This document shows, in pieces, positions 33,501 through 48,500 of a stretch of DNA of 64,000 nt (within the stretch, counting starts at the first letter, position 1; every line of letters starts with the position of its first letter). Location: the NCBI RefSeq assembly GCF_963259705.1, contig NC_081842.1, positions 183,338,349 through 183,402,348 of the forward strand, written 5' to 3'. Source of the DNA: Myotis daubentonii (taxonomy: Eukaryota; Chordata; Mammalia; Chiroptera; Vespertilionidae). A program made the translations under genes and the position numbers. Below the pieces are notes generated by a model, which had not been told where the DNA came from, made no database searches, and was given only the letters and a program-made list of their open reading frames with translations.

Positions 33501-36500
33501 GTGTCCCTTATGGATCTGAGGAGTTGTAATTGGATGGTCCGGCTCTTGGATCTAAGGAGGTGCTAATCTAGCCTCTGCCTGAGGCTACCCAGCAGAAGCC
33601 AGCTGTAAAGCAATGCAAGTTGCCTTGGGGCCTTGGGCCAGCTGCAGTTTGTTAAGTAATTTTCAGATTACAAAGGGCAGGGCCTTTCATATGCAAAAGC
33701 CTCCTTGCATGGCTTGGGTGGGGCAGGGCCCCAGGGGATCAACAGTGCGGGTGGATCAAGCAGTATGGCTGCTCTCAGTCCTGCCCTCAGAGGCCCTGGC
33801 AATCGCTGTGAGCACCTCCGAGAGAAAGCTGCCCTCAAGTTCCGACCAATGTCAGACAGTCCTGTTTCTCCCGTATGAGTCTGGGTCCCCAGAGACTGGC
33901 CCGGAACTGGAGCTCAGAGCTTGAGACTCCCTCCCAATTGAAAAAGACAATCGTGTCCTCAGCCGCCAGCCCTCTCTGAATGCACCCCTGCACCTTTGTA
34001 TTTTACTTCTGTACTGCAGCTCCTCTGAGTCTCGGTGTGCTTTTCTCTTTCCTTCTAGTTGTAGAATTTCCACTCAGCCAGCCTTCCTGTGGTTCTGGAT
34101 GATGTCCGTTCCATCTTTTAGTTGTATTTTTGAAGTGGTTGTGCGAGGCAGCAATCTCCGGTGTTTACCTATGCCGCCATCTTGGTTTCTCTCGCCCAAG
34201 GTCAAATCGCATCCGACGCTGCCATGGCACAAAATCCATTCTTACAACTCTTAAAGAAGGCAAACAACCCAATAATTAAAGGACAAAAGTTCTGAACAGA
34301 CACTTCACACAAAAAAATATATGTATAACCAATATGCACAGAAAAAGATGCTAACATCATTAGTCATCAGTGATATAAAAATAAGACATACTACATACTC
34401 TTTAGAATGGCTAAACTTTTAAAAACTGACCCCAGCAAGTATTGGTAAGGATGCAAAGCAACTAAAACTCTCATACACTGCTGGTAGTAATGGAAAATGG
34501 TGCAACCACTTTAAACATGAAAAGAAAAATCCTCCAGGTCCCACAAACTAGTTTTTCCATTTTTCTTTCTGCAAATCTTCAAACACAATTTGAAATATCG
34601 AGTTACAAATGTAATTTTATATCCTTCCCCCCCTTAACAGAACATTAAAAATATCCCTGATTTACATAATATAAATTATTTGCACACCCTGTTATTTCAG
34701 TGTTGCTATTGTCCCAGACTACAGGTTCTAGAAGTCCAGTATCGAGGTAGCTTACAGTCACTTTGCAGTGTGGCAGAAGCAATGTAGAGGGGAAAGCAAT
34801 TAATGAATTATTTTCTTTAATGGTGAAAATGAAAATTTATCAGAGAAACTAAGTTAATATGAGTCTCATGAAAGATAGTACCTTCTGGACAGAGTCCCAA
34901 TGCTTCATAAGTAAGTAGTTCATTAGCAGAAAAGCAATCATGAAGTTCTATTACATCAATATCACTTGGTCTCATGCCAGATTTCTCATAGCACTTTCTG
35001 GCAGCTTCTTTACTCATATCAAAGCCAACCTAAAACCAAAATCACATATAAGTAAAGTAAAGGCATCAAAACTGGGACTTTTATATAAGGATTATATGAG
35101 ATTAATAGGCATAAACTTAACAGCTAAGAATTGACCACACATATTGAAATATCTGTTGATTCTATTTTATACAGAGAGTCCAAATAAAAGGATATTCAGG
35201 AGGGAAATATACATATTAAATCTGGTGCTATAAAAGACAGAATTTCAAATCAAATATATAAAAGGACTTATAATTCTTCAGGCCATATCTTACGTTAAGT
35301 TATAAAAACTCTATTAATCTACAATGTATAGTTGTGGTAAACAGGCTGAAGAGATTTATCAACAGATCATTATGATTCAGATACACTGAAAAATAATGAG
35401 GGAATTTCTATATGAAAATAAACAATCTTCACCCAGCTGACATGTCCCTGTGGTTGAGCATTGACCTATGAACCAGGAATTCACAGTTCGATTCCCGGTC
35501 AGGGCTCATGCCCAGGTTGCGGGCTCTATCCCCAGAGTGGGGCATGCAGGAGGCAGCCAATCAAGGATTCTCTCTCATCATTGATTTCTCAATCTCTCTC
35601 TCCCTCTCTTTTCCTCTCTGAAATCAATAAAAATATATATTTTTTTAAAAGAAAGAAAATAAGTAATATTCTTTTAGGGATTCAAATATATTTTTTCAAA
35701 ATCCATGCTCTTAACACCTCTTTAATCTCAGATAGTAACATGCAAACTGAACTTTTCTTCATAGAATAAAACTATGGCATAGTGGCAAATGTACTATAAT
35801 TAGAAAACCTAAACATGAATTCCACCTCTACCACACCCTAGCACCTTAGCTTTGTGATCTTGGGCAAGTTATAGGAACATTTTCAAATTCTGAGCATTGT
35901 TGTAAAATTTGTAAATTGTAGTTTAGTGTTTATAATTGTTTATATTTGTATGTATATGTATATATGCCTTATTATATCTATATATATAAAAGGCTAATAT
36001 GCAAAGTCTCCCCTAGGGAGTTTGACCGGGAGACCAGGAGTTCGATCGCTTGCTATGATGTGTGCTGACCAGGGGGTGGTACAGAATGAAGGAAGGCCCC
36101 AGACAGCAGCTGGAAGGCCCCAATCAGCCCTGATCACCGGCCAGGCCTAAGGACCCTACCCGTGCACAAATTTCGTGCACCAGCACCACCCCACCCCCCG
36201 CTCTCTCTATAAATATATTCAAATATCCAACTAACTCTAGGTCTGAATTCTCATCTTTTTTATTTTCTCCATTTTGTACTTAACCTTCAATAAAGATTTT
36301 TGAAGTGTCACCCAACTGGTGTGGCTCAGTGGTTGAGTGCCAACCTATGAATCAGGAAGTCATGGTTCGATTTCTGGTCAGGGCCCATGCCTGGGTTGCA
36401 GGCTCGATCCCCAGTGTGAGGTGTGCAGGAGGCAGCCTATCAATGATTCTATCTCATCACTGATGTTTCTATCTCTCTCTCCTCTCCCTTCCTCTCTGAA

Positions 36501-39500
36501 ATCAATAAAAATATATTTAAAAATAATTTTTTTGAAGTGTCAATAAAGTTCCCTGAAAACATCTTTGTTTTCCCCTTAACTCTGTAAGATTGGAACTCTG
36601 AGCGTATTTAGCCAATTCAAAATACAAATAAAAAGCACATCTAGTTAATTAAATGTTATCATATAATGATGTATGACTCTATCCCAGGAAGCATATATTC
36701 TCATCAGTTATTTTCCCCTAACAGATTCTTAAGGATGGGTTATAATATTAGATTTCCTAGACTCTTTTTCAAGTAAATTATATCCAGGGCCTATAGCAAC
36801 CTTGAAATCCTTAAACAAAACTCCTTGATTAATTAATAAGACAGAACTTCAGATGTACCATTTTAATAACGCTATTTTCTTCAAATGAGCTTGGCAAATC
36901 AGTCGTCATCTCCTGTGCCAGAATCTCCACAGCTTTGGACTGAAGGCCATACTTCTGTACAAATTCTTCACTCGCCAAAATTGCTGCTGCAGCACCATCA
37001 GAAGTGGGACTAAGAGGAAGTAAAAGTAATTATTACACCTGGTCCACCTCAACCCTAAGATTTTAGACAAGGGGTTCTTTCTGGGACAAGAGGCTGAGTG
37101 GGCTTGATGGTCACTGGATGGTCTTCTTCGTGATATCTACAGTTAAATCTTACATATGCTTCCCTCCTGAGGGCTGAACCTCCATCAAGAACTTAAATGC
37201 TGTCAGTCACTGCTCAGTCTCTGAGAATCTCTCTCAAAAAGTTCTTAGTGCAAAGAAGCCTGGACTTGCTTTTGTAGGTACATGAAGCCTCTTCTGGTGA
37301 CTTCTGAGAAGTATACAAGGTCATTCCTATCCCGGTATAGTACAGATTCTGCCATAGGGCTAACTAGCTCCAACTCTGCTATCTCCCAAACAACTCAGAA
37401 TTGGAATCCTTTTGAAAACTGAGAAAGGATGGAATAGAGCATACCAGAAAGTCCATGCTTTGGTTAAGACTCTTGAGATCTCCTCAAAATAGATCTTTCC
37501 TTTAGAGTAAGCTATGAAGGAAGGTGACAAATGATTAAGCCTTCTGCGAGTTCAGCTGGACTTCATACATGGGCAGACCCTCATATGGTAACAGATGAAA
37601 GCTGGCCCCACTTGCTCACTTGTTCCCAGCCAGTATCTCCAGGGCGCAACCAAGTGATAACTAGGCACAGGCAGGACCTATGCAGTACTAACTCAGTACT
37701 CTAGGAAAAAAATATTGTCAAGCAATTTTCAAGATGTAACTGTTACCATTATTATTAGAGCTACGATTTTTTTCTTGTTTTATGCTTACTCTTAGCTACT
37801 ATGGTAGAGTAAAATTTCCTACAGTAGAAGCATACAGCAGAGAAAACAAAGGGAAAAATCTTGGGACTTCAGTGGCCGCCTAAGTCATATTTAAAAGAAT
37901 AAATACACCTAAAATAAAGTAGGTAGAAGTCATGAGAGAAGAAAGTAAAATATATAATTTTCCAAGAGAAGAGACAGTCTTCTCTAAGCAGGAGAAGGAA
38001 GTAAGGGTACTCACTCCAGAGCGAGGACTGCATTTGTTACCCTTGTAATTAGCTAGTTATTAATAATAGAGAGGAGTAAAGAGAAGGCCAGACATTATAA
38101 GCCTGTCCTTGGGGCAGCCTCAGCAGGAAACTGCAATTTCACATTCCCCAGGGAACCACCAGTCCGTTCTCTGCAGATCACTGGGGGAAGGGGCCGGACA
38201 AAGTAAAGTGGGGGTGGGGGTGATGTAGGTGAAAGATTAGCATGGTGGTGCTCAGGTAGGCTAAACAGCCACCTCAGCCGGTGTACCACCTCTTGTACTG
38301 CCCTATAGTCCTAACAGTTAGGGAAGGTGTTTGCCTGTCAATCTTGCCTGGAACAAAGAAAATGGCTAGAGGTGAAAGGACAGAGCAGGACTGATGGAAG
38401 CCGCAGGGTGTATAAGTTACTCAGCCTGCCCTTATCTCGGCCAATGGGAAAGCGGGGGAAACTAGCCCAAGGCCAAAAGTATGCTGGCCACCCCCCCTGT
38501 CTTTGTGTAACCAGACCCTAGCTGCACCCTGCCCCAACCCCCGACCCCAAGCCCTATAAATTCTTTGTTCTCTTGGGATTCGGGGCTCTCTCTTGCACCC
38601 AGTAATGGAGGCAAGGGGGGGACCAAGCAAGCTTGTATAAGAGATCCTCTGCTTTTGCATCGGACTGGCTCCCTGGCGTGGTTTCTTGGGGATCTTGAAT
38701 TCTGGGCATAACAGAGGGAGTGGAGCCACTGCAAGCATGGGAAAATCTTAGAAGGTTAAAATCCTCAGACAAAGGAATTCTATCTCTTGCTCCCCTTGCT
38801 TTGCTCCTGCTTCCTTGCACTTTTCCATGTTCTCTCCATCGCCATGTGGCCCTAGAAGCCACAAGGCCCATGGCCACGCGAACCCCACATGCAATGAACT
38901 GCAGCTGGGAACACAAGCTCAGCTGGCCTGATGCTAGACGACTGTGCAAATATGGAACAGGGGCTCTGGGCAGTGACTAGGATCCTAGCTCTGCTGAAGA
39001 CACAGCTGGGCGGGTTCCTTGGCGGGACAGAGGAAGATGGGACCTCAGAAACTCAGGGGTCTAATCCCACGCAAATAAATATCCCTCATCCTCCCACGTG
39101 AGTCTCAGAAAATTCCTTTTCTTGTGACATTGCAAGAAGCCCACTTCCACCAGCAACAGGTGGGGACACAGAGAACACCCCACTGATAACACATTGGTAG
39201 TTCTATAGAAAGAGATACAGTAAAGATATATCCAGATACAGAGCCTAAGGTTTACCAAGTGGGGTGTAATAAACGCCCCAGGACTTAGGAACAATAGAAG
39301 GTTACACTTAAATTAGGTCATCGCAGTCTCTGGCTCTGTTGCAAAGACCACAGCTCCCTCTTAACATTTTTTACAAGCAGGTCACGGTTTAGCCAGGGGT
39401 GAAGAGCCTAACCTTTCTAAGGTATGAGTCTGTAACCTGTGACCTTTCAGGGGTATGAGTCTGTAACCTGTGACCTTTCAAAGGTATGAGCCTGTGACCT

Positions 39501-42500
39501 TTCAGGGGTATGAGTCTGTAACCTGTGACCTTTCAAAGGTATGAGCTGTGACCTGCGTTGAGAAATGGAGCGACGAACTTTGTGTTTGTTTAGCCAACCA
39601 TTTTGTGGTTTTTGTGAATAAAAGCTTACTTCTACATCTGGTCGGGGCTGCAGCTCGGTCCTTGCTACGGCGGGATGCTGTAACTGCAGTCGCTGGCCAG
39701 CTAATAAAGGCTCCTAAATTCTACCCTTTGGCTCTGGTGGTCATCTCTTACGGGTTGCCCTATAACAGGGGGAGGGAGAAGCAATAACTTCAATTAAATA
39801 TTAAAATGTTTTTCTTACCAACATTGTAAGATAGTCAGAAAATCAAAAACTTTTCGAGAAGTCATCACTTCATCTAAACTGTATTCCTTTTGGAACTGGG
39901 AATACCTAAATGCAAAACAAGCAATTATAAAATGTTAGGGAGCAATTACAATTTTTTTATTGAAGATGTTCTGGTCTAGAAGTTAAAGAGAGAATAATAT
40001 GTAAGTATTCTTTTCACAACCAAAAGACGGGCTTTTATAAACAGTTTTAATCTTTAATAAACAAGTCGTTTGAATTGAATTTTTTAAAAATCCTAACTTC
40101 AAAATACCATATGCTGTACAACAAAAAATTTGACTGATTTTTGTCCTGGGTTACCCTCATGGAGCTTCTAAAACCCTTGGAATTTCCTGAGTGATAAAAG
40201 TGTCTTTGTTATGCTAATAAGGTGAGTGGGCCTCTTGTTGGGGGGTGGGGCACAGGAGTCTGCTCACCAGAAAGAGAAAGACTAACCTTGTGAATACAGG
40301 GTTGAGATTTTTCAGCCAGTTTGACCCCAGGGAGAAGAGGGGGGCAGGAGTTTGAGTTCAATCATGTGGCCAATGATTCAATTGAGTATGCCTGCATAAT
40401 GAAGCCCCAATAAAAACTATGGACACTGAACTTGGTAGAGTTTTCTGGTTGGTGAGCACAGAGATATTCTAGGATGGTGGGAGGGGGAGAGGGCATGGAA
40501 CGTCTGCATTAAGAACCCTCCCAGACCTCACCCTATGTACCTCTTTATCTGGCTGTTCCTGAGTTGTATCCTTTATTTTTTATTTTAAATATGTTTTTAT
40601 TGATTTCAGAGAGAGAAAGAGGGAGAAACATCAATGATGAGAGAGAAACGCTGATTGGCTGCCTCCTGCACGCCCCACACTGGGGATGGAGCCCGCAACC
40701 TGTGTATGTGCCCTGACCAGGAATGGAACCATGACCTCCTGGTTCATAGGTCGACATTCAACCACTGAGCCATGCCGGCCAAGCGTGAGTTGTATCCTTT
40801 ATAATAACAGAGATCTTCCTCAACTTATAATGGCATCACATCCCATTGTTAAGTTGAAAATATTCCAATAAACCCTTTGTAAGTTGAAAATATCATACAT
40901 CAAAAATGCATTTAGCCCTAACCGGTTTGGCTCAGTGGATAGAGCGTTGGCCTGCGGACTGAAGGGTCCCAGCCAGGTTCAATTCTGGTTAAGGGCATGT
41001 ACCTCGGTTGTGGGCACATCCCCAAGGAGGGGGTGTGCAGGAAGCAGCTGATCGATGTTTCTCTCTCATCATCGATGTTTCTAACTCTCTATCCCTCTCC
41101 CTTCCTCTCTGAAATCAATAAAGATAGATTTTTTTAAAAAAAATGCATTTAACCCACTGAACATAATAGTTTAGCCTAGCCAGTTTCTACTGAATGTGTA
41201 TTACTTTCATACCATGGTTAAGTTAAAAAATCATTAAGTCGGAGTTGGGAACTATCGGTACGGTCATCATAAATACAGCATTTTCCTGAGCTCTGTGAGT
41301 CAGTCTAGTGAATTATCAAACCTGATAGGGTCATGGGAACCCCTAATTTATAGCTAGTTGGCCAAAAGTACAGATGGCCCGTGAACCCTACTTGCGGCTG
41401 GCATCTGACCTGAGAGGGCAGTTTTGTGGAGGACTGAGTCCGTAATTCATGGTGTCTGCAGTACCTCCAGGTGGTTAGTGCCACAACTGCACTACAGTAC
41501 ACCCAGATGGTGTCAGACAGGTTGGAGGTTAAAGCAGAATACCATTTCTTTTCCCTGAAGAATTATAAAACACTAGTTCCTTAAAAGCAAAATTAAATGA
41601 CTTGCATTCAGCTAACTTTTGTGGTGATGATACTATGCAATTCTGTTTAATGATATTCTTAAATAAATAGACAAAACCTATAATAAACTATCTGCAGTCT
41701 TAAAAACACATTTCCTTTCTGCCTGGGGTTCAGTGGTTAAGCTTTGACCTATGAACCAAGAGGTCACGGTTCAATTCTCTGCCTGGGTTTCAGGATCCAT
41801 CCCATGTGAGGCATGCAGGAGGCAGCTAATCAATGATTCTTCTCTCATCATTGATCTTCTATCTCTCTCCCTCTCCCTTCCCCTCTGAAACCAATAAAAA
41901 TATACATTTTTAAAAAACACACATTTCATTTCTAATCATTGCAAAGAAAAATTTTACTTTTATTCCCTCTTGCTCCTCCAACAATATAATCAGATGGTTT
42001 CAGATATTGCTCTGGTGAAAATAGCAGCAGCAATAACACTATAAGGAAGTTTCTAAAAGTAAACTTCAACTTGTGTGGAATAAGCAACTCAAATGTTTAG
42101 AAATAGAGCTCGTGTAACTAACATCTACATAAGCATCTGCACCTTTGCTTCTAAAGTTAACTTTGACTATCACCAACTTTCAAAAAATACCTTATTTGTG
42201 CCAGATCCTGTGCTAGGCACTGGGGACACAGACATAGTCACTACTAAGGAACTCAGTCTGAATCCATAAAAACAAATATACCATTTTAATACAATGCAAT
42301 AAAAGCCATAATAGAAATGTTATACAGGGTGTCATGGGAGTACACAAGATGTGCATCAAACCCAGATATAAGGAGGAGCTTCCTCTACAAAATTAAGTAA
42401 ATAAGAGGAAGTAAGAGAGAATTCCTGGCAAAAGGATCACCACATGCAAAACCTCTTGAGGTGAAACAGTTCACTGAAGCTAGGGCATGACGTGTGGGAG

Positions 42501-45500
42501 GCAATGTGGAGGCAAGGTGAAGAAGATGGGGAAAAGGAGCATTGAGATCTTGCTCCCCTGCATATGTCATTAGTTTGGCTCAAATATACTCTTACAAAAT
42601 TAAAAAAAAAAAAAAAGATGGGAAAAAAGAAATGAATGAGGATCAGATCATGAGAGGACAATATATGGTGTTTACATTTTATACTGAAAACAATGAGAAA
42701 CTACTAAAGGATATTGAGCTGGGAAGTGACATGATCAGACTTGTATTTTTGAAAAGGGATAGTAAAAAGGCAAGTTAACCAACTAAGAAATTGGGGCATT
42801 AAGTACAGCAAGAAAAAATAAGGAGCTAACGTACAAAATTGGAAGTAAAAGATGGGAGAAGGGATACTATGGAAGTGGGATTCTGTTCATCCCCAAATCA
42901 TCTGCAACTCACACGGGACACTGAGGGAGATGGCAAAGTCATGGACGACTTCTACTATCTTGAATAATTAGGTATATGTTATGTCACTCTCATAGATGAA
43001 GAATACTGAAAGGAAACAGGGTTGGGGGGAAATGATAAATTCTCTATGAACATGCTGACTCTGCAGTACCTGTGGACAAGTAGGAGGAAGTTACAGACAC
43101 AGGTCTGAAGGCTCAAGTGGCATGGGTTATCTCTAATACTATACTACTTATCACAGATTCTCTCTGCCTTTCATTATTCTTATAACTTGTGAGGAAGCAC
43201 TTGAGAACAGTTTCTTAGTTCAACCTTCTTAGAAATATATAACAGGGTATCTCTGATGATTGGTCAGCAAACACAGAATTCTCTTTTCTTCACTAGCCAA
43301 GCAAAGCAAGAAGTTAGCACCTGAAATTTCTGAACCAAACCTAGAAATTCTTGGCTGTTTCAACGAGTTTCAAATAGTAAGACTAACACCCAGAAATAAC
43401 ATTTGCCTACTCAACAAAATTGAGAACTTATAAAATGTAATGGAAGATCCGTGCAAACAAGGAACTTATCTGTCTTATTCACTGCTGCATCACTAGCAGC
43501 TAAAGCAATGTCTTGTACATGGTAGGCTACTGAATACATACTATCGAGTGAATAAAATTCCCTTAGAAGAATGCTGTCATGAGTGGGTAAGTGAAAGCCT
43601 GCTTAGACACTGGGTTAAATGAGAGAAAGACTGGGAAGCTTTGGTTCCCGGGGGAAATCAAGAGCTGTTCTTTGGAGCCTCAAAGCCAAGAAACTGCACT
43701 GCTGTGAATTCCTCAGTATATTGGTACAGTTCCTTACAGGTTTCAGGAAATCCCAAGGATTTTTAATGGTTCTCCAAGTTCTAAGGCAGTGGTTTTCAAC
43801 CTTCTGGCCCTTTAAATACAGTTCCTCATGTTGTGACCCAACCATAAAATTATTTTCGTTGCTACTTCATAACTGTAATGTTGCTACTGTTATGAATCAT
43901 AATGTAAATATCTAATATGCAGGATGGTCTTAGGCGACCCCTGTGAAAGGGTCGTTCAACCACCAAAGGGGTCGCGACCCACAGGTTGAGAACCGCTGTT
44001 CTAAGGAAATCAGCTCTTTGTGGACTTACGACTGCTCATCCTAATTCTACTATTCAGTAATGGCAAAGTTTTATTGAGTATACATTATGCTCCAATACCC
44101 TGCTCAAAAATCATCATCACCAGAGGAGAAACACTCATAAATAACTAAATATGATACAATGTGAGGCAATGTAAGGCAATGAAGCTCATGAGAAAAAAAT
44201 AATTCATAAGGTATTAAGAGAAGCAATGATATTTGGGTTGTGACTTGATGGGTAAGGAGATTGTCTGTTTCACCAAACAAAAGAATGGCAGAAGGATATA
44301 CCGGGTAGAGCTAACAGCATAAGTAAAAACACAGAAGCAAGTCCTAAATAGTACATTTAGGAAAAACCAAGTAATCTGTTGAGGCTAGAGATTGGGAATA
44401 TCCAGGAAAGTAGGAAGAAACAAGACTAGCAAAGTAGAATGGGGCCAAATCATAACAGGCTTATTATGTCATGAAGGAATCTGGATTTTATCATAAGGAA
44501 TGGGAATTCACTAAAGCTTTCACAATACCCTTAGATAGTTTACAAAATACCCTTCAATCTAGATCATTAAATTCAATATTTGTTAATTAGATATGATCTA
44601 AATGCAAACATCAATTTTAAAGTAGCTGAATGAGAAGAACTAGCAGCAGCATGAAGTACTAGGAATATGTGGTAATTATTTATAGTATAAAATGTTCTTT
44701 ATTATGGTTTTATGTGTATTAAATATGGCAAAATTTGTTTAATAATTCAGAAACAATTTACTGAGCAGTTCTGTTCCAAACTCTGTGTTAAAGATAACAA
44801 ATGACTCTTCCCCTCAAAGAGTTTAAAATCTAGAAGGAAAATACAAACATTATTTTGCCACTGCTTAGAATGATTCTGAGCAAGTTACCTAATTTCTGTA
44901 AGCCTCATTTTCCTCGTCTATAAAATGGGAATAAAAATACTTACCTTATAGGGTCCTTGAGAAGATTAAATGATTATATACATAAAAGTATCTAACACAG
45001 TGACACAGAATTGGCATTATTCTTTTATTGCCTGGTCGTATTGCTTTTGTATAGATTCTAGTTATGTGGCACTAATTCAATTGTCAGTGAACCAGTTTTA
45101 TTTAGCAACCATTAAGTACATGCTATGCGTCAGGCATTGTGTTAGGCACTAGGGGATTCAAAGATTAATGATCTGTGTAATACACATGATGTAATTTTAC
45201 TTCAAATTATTTTTTAGGATATGAATAACCATATTATTTTACCAGAGTAAGAGTTAATGACAGTGGCATAATTAAAATACATTACTAAAGTTGCATGTTA
45301 TATAGCAGGATAACCCAGATTTTCACTGTATTTCATATCTGAAATACTTACGGGTTATTAACTGAGTGTTTATGATTTTTCCATCCAATTTTTGCAAAGT
45401 GTTCAGCTTTAGTTCCTATAGAGAAAGCAAATATCTATTAGTGACTTAATATTTTTCTACCACTTGTGAGCACATGTTGCAATGGTACTCAGTATCCTGC

Positions 45501-48500
45501 TAAATATTTCTACATTTTCCCTTGCACAGATATCAGATTGAAGATGTCAACATTACTTCCTCAACAAATATTTCTTAATCATTAAACTTGGGTATATTTA
45601 ATGAGTTGAATCAAATAATAGGCATGCAGGGGAGCAAAAGTAGGTATACAGTTGTTCTTATGGAAAATAATACAATAAATAATAATACAAGAATAAACTG
45701 TTTTGTGTACTCACAACTGTAAACTCATCCTGTATAATATGAAAATAATTCAAACTGGCCTATTCTACCTACTATAAGTAAGGTCCAAGTTCAAAAACTA
45801 GAATATATAGCCTGTGACCACATTGGATTTAAGACAAGAAAACACTGCCAGCAATTTTTCAGGAAGTCTGCCAAAACATCCCAGTGCCCCCAGATGAAGT
45901 GAACTTTACAACTCACACCACGCTCCAGGGCCTGCTCTTCTTCTTTCCTATGATAAGGCAGAAGGGTCTTTTGAGAAGTTACGCCCTAACAAGGAATGTG
46001 TATGCTTTTCAAATTCTTTAACAGAAAGTTTAAAGCAGAGGTTCTCAACCTGTGGGTCACAACCCCTTTGGGGGTCGAACATCCCTTTCACAGGAGTCGC
46101 CTAAGACCATCGGAAAACACATATTGAATGTATAATTACATATTGTTTTTGTGATTAATCACTATGCTTTAATTATGTCCAATTTGTAACAATGAAAATA
46201 CATCCTGCATATCAGATATTTACATTATGATTCATAACAGTAGCAAAATTACAGTTATGAAGTAGCAATGAAAATAATTTTATGGTTGGGGGTCACCACA
46301 ACATGAGGAACTATATTAAAGGGTCGCGGCATTAGGAAGGTTGAGAACCACTGGTTTAAAGACTAGTGTCAAGAAAATAAAAGCAGGCACATTAATGAAG
46401 TAAAATTTGTAAAATGAATTGAATTCTCTGAAGCTAGAAAGACCAAGGAAGAAAAAAAGTCCACTGATTGGAGCTAATAATATTATGTTAAAAATGTCAC
46501 AGTAGTCAAGCCAGTGTGGCTCAGTGGTTGAGCATCGACCCATGAACCTGGAAGTCACGGTTCGATTCCCAGGCAGGGCACCTGCCCGGGTTGTGGACTC
46601 AATCCCTGGTAGGGGGAGTGCAGGAGGCAGCCAATTGATGATTCTCTCTCATCATTGAAGTTTCCATCTCTCTTTCCCTCTCCCTTTCTCTCCCTGAAAT
46701 AAAAAAACAAACGCACCTATTTTTAAAAATGTCACAGTCCTCAATTCTGTTTTATCTCTATCTTCTCTGTCAAGGAGAATGATCTTCAGAGCAGAAATGA
46801 CATAAATATAATTGAGCCATTCTTCTCTCAATTCTAATTTTAAAAAGGGAATAATGTAGATTCCATCCACACTGTGACCTGATACCAATAAAAGTGATCA
46901 GGAGGCAGCCACAAAGAACAAGCCACATCATATTAATATCTTTTTTATTGGGCTGATGAGAGCATAAAAGGAAACATGGTATCTGGATATCAGCAAAACA
47001 ATTAATTTTCAGGACATCTTTTGGGATAAGGAAATACTGTAGTGTGGATTTGGATTTTTTTCTTTTGTTTTTGAGGGAGCTTTTCTTTTTGGTGTTGCTA
47101 AAAATATAAGGGTTCTTCTGTCATGTTTAGATAATACTGGCTTAAACAGAATTAAATGGCTTTCTTTACAGCAAGATATTCGGAGCCTTTACTATTGCTC
47201 CAAATTATGTATTAAGACTGCTCAACAGGGGGTTAAACTATGAAGCAGTTCTCTGACTGACTGACTCACATTACGGAGCATTTTATGAACTTAATATCCC
47301 ATGGAACACACACTGGGAAATGACAGACATTGATTAATGAATATAATCCTAGAGAAAAATATCTAGTGCTAACTAACCGCTAACCTGATGTAATGAGTGC
47401 ATGAGTGCCTGGTTAGACACCAAGTTAAATAATAGAAAGACTTGGAAGCTTTGAGTCTCAGGAAAGCCTGAGACTCAAAGCTGCTCCAATTAATATTTCT
47501 ACCAAAAACTGGATTAGAAAATTAAAAAGGCACTCTCACCAAACCCAAAGATGGGAGGGACTACTATAATGCTGGATCCAAATAGTCTCCAACAAAGTTC
47601 ATTAATGGGATAAATCAGAATATAACTAAACACCCAACTCTATTCTTGACCCCCAAAACAGAGGCCATCACTGACTATCCCGTTTGCTCCCCACTACCCA
47701 CAAGAATATTCCTTGGGGTTTTTTTCTTCACAGGACTAGTAATTATCTGAAACTGTCTTGGTTTTTTTTCATGTATTATTGTCTCTCCCCTACTAGAAAT
47801 TTAAACAAAAACCTCAAATCGCGTCTGTTTGTTTATTGCCTGTGGATGAATGCATTAATGTATCTAATTCTTTTTTCCTCCTGAATGTCCATGGAGGTCT
47901 GATTTTGCAGTTTCCTACCACAAAAGAAGTGGAGTATGTTTCTCTATCCCTTGATTGCAAGTTTGCCATGTGGTCTGCTTTAGTTAACAACTTAAGTCTC
48001 AAAAGGACTTGCATGTTGGAGATTACTCTCTGGTGCTTCTGCCTTCACCATGAAAAGAATATGCCAGGGCTGGTCCTCTAGTCCCAGGGGGAGGGGAGAC
48101 ATATGACCCAGTCAAACAAGACTAGAACAGAGCCTGTAACCAACCTCCAGTCATATGATTAACGCAGACAAGAAGAGCTGGTCAATCTACACACTTGTAA
48201 ACTATATAATAAATAATTGTTGTTTAAAATCACTGAGTTTTGGAGTGGTTTATTGCACAGCAAAATCTGACTGACATACTGCTATATTCTAGTGCCTAGA
48301 ACAGTGCCTGAAATATAATGAGAGCTCAATAATGTTTTAAGTGAATTATTTAATTGAAAAAGAAATGGACAGGGAATAGCCACAGGGGTACGAAAAACCA
48401 GGAGAATGAGCTAACACAGAAGCCAAGAGAAGAGAATTTTTTTTTTTAAGTGATCAAAAGGGTTTAATGCTTCTGAGGTCTATTCAATCAGGTTTGAAAA

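Larger units (their letters stand above)
30656..34560 (+). mobile_element. Old L1 ORF2, split by two SINEs and a HAL1-like element
   Basis: Segments 30656-30897, 31156-31278, 31489-31960 and 34250-34560 follow the ORF2 order (ctatagattcaaagaaatcc; gatcaatggaacagaag; ccatacaaaaatttactca; aagcaactaaaactctcata). Many stops; ancient. Confidence 0.8.
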
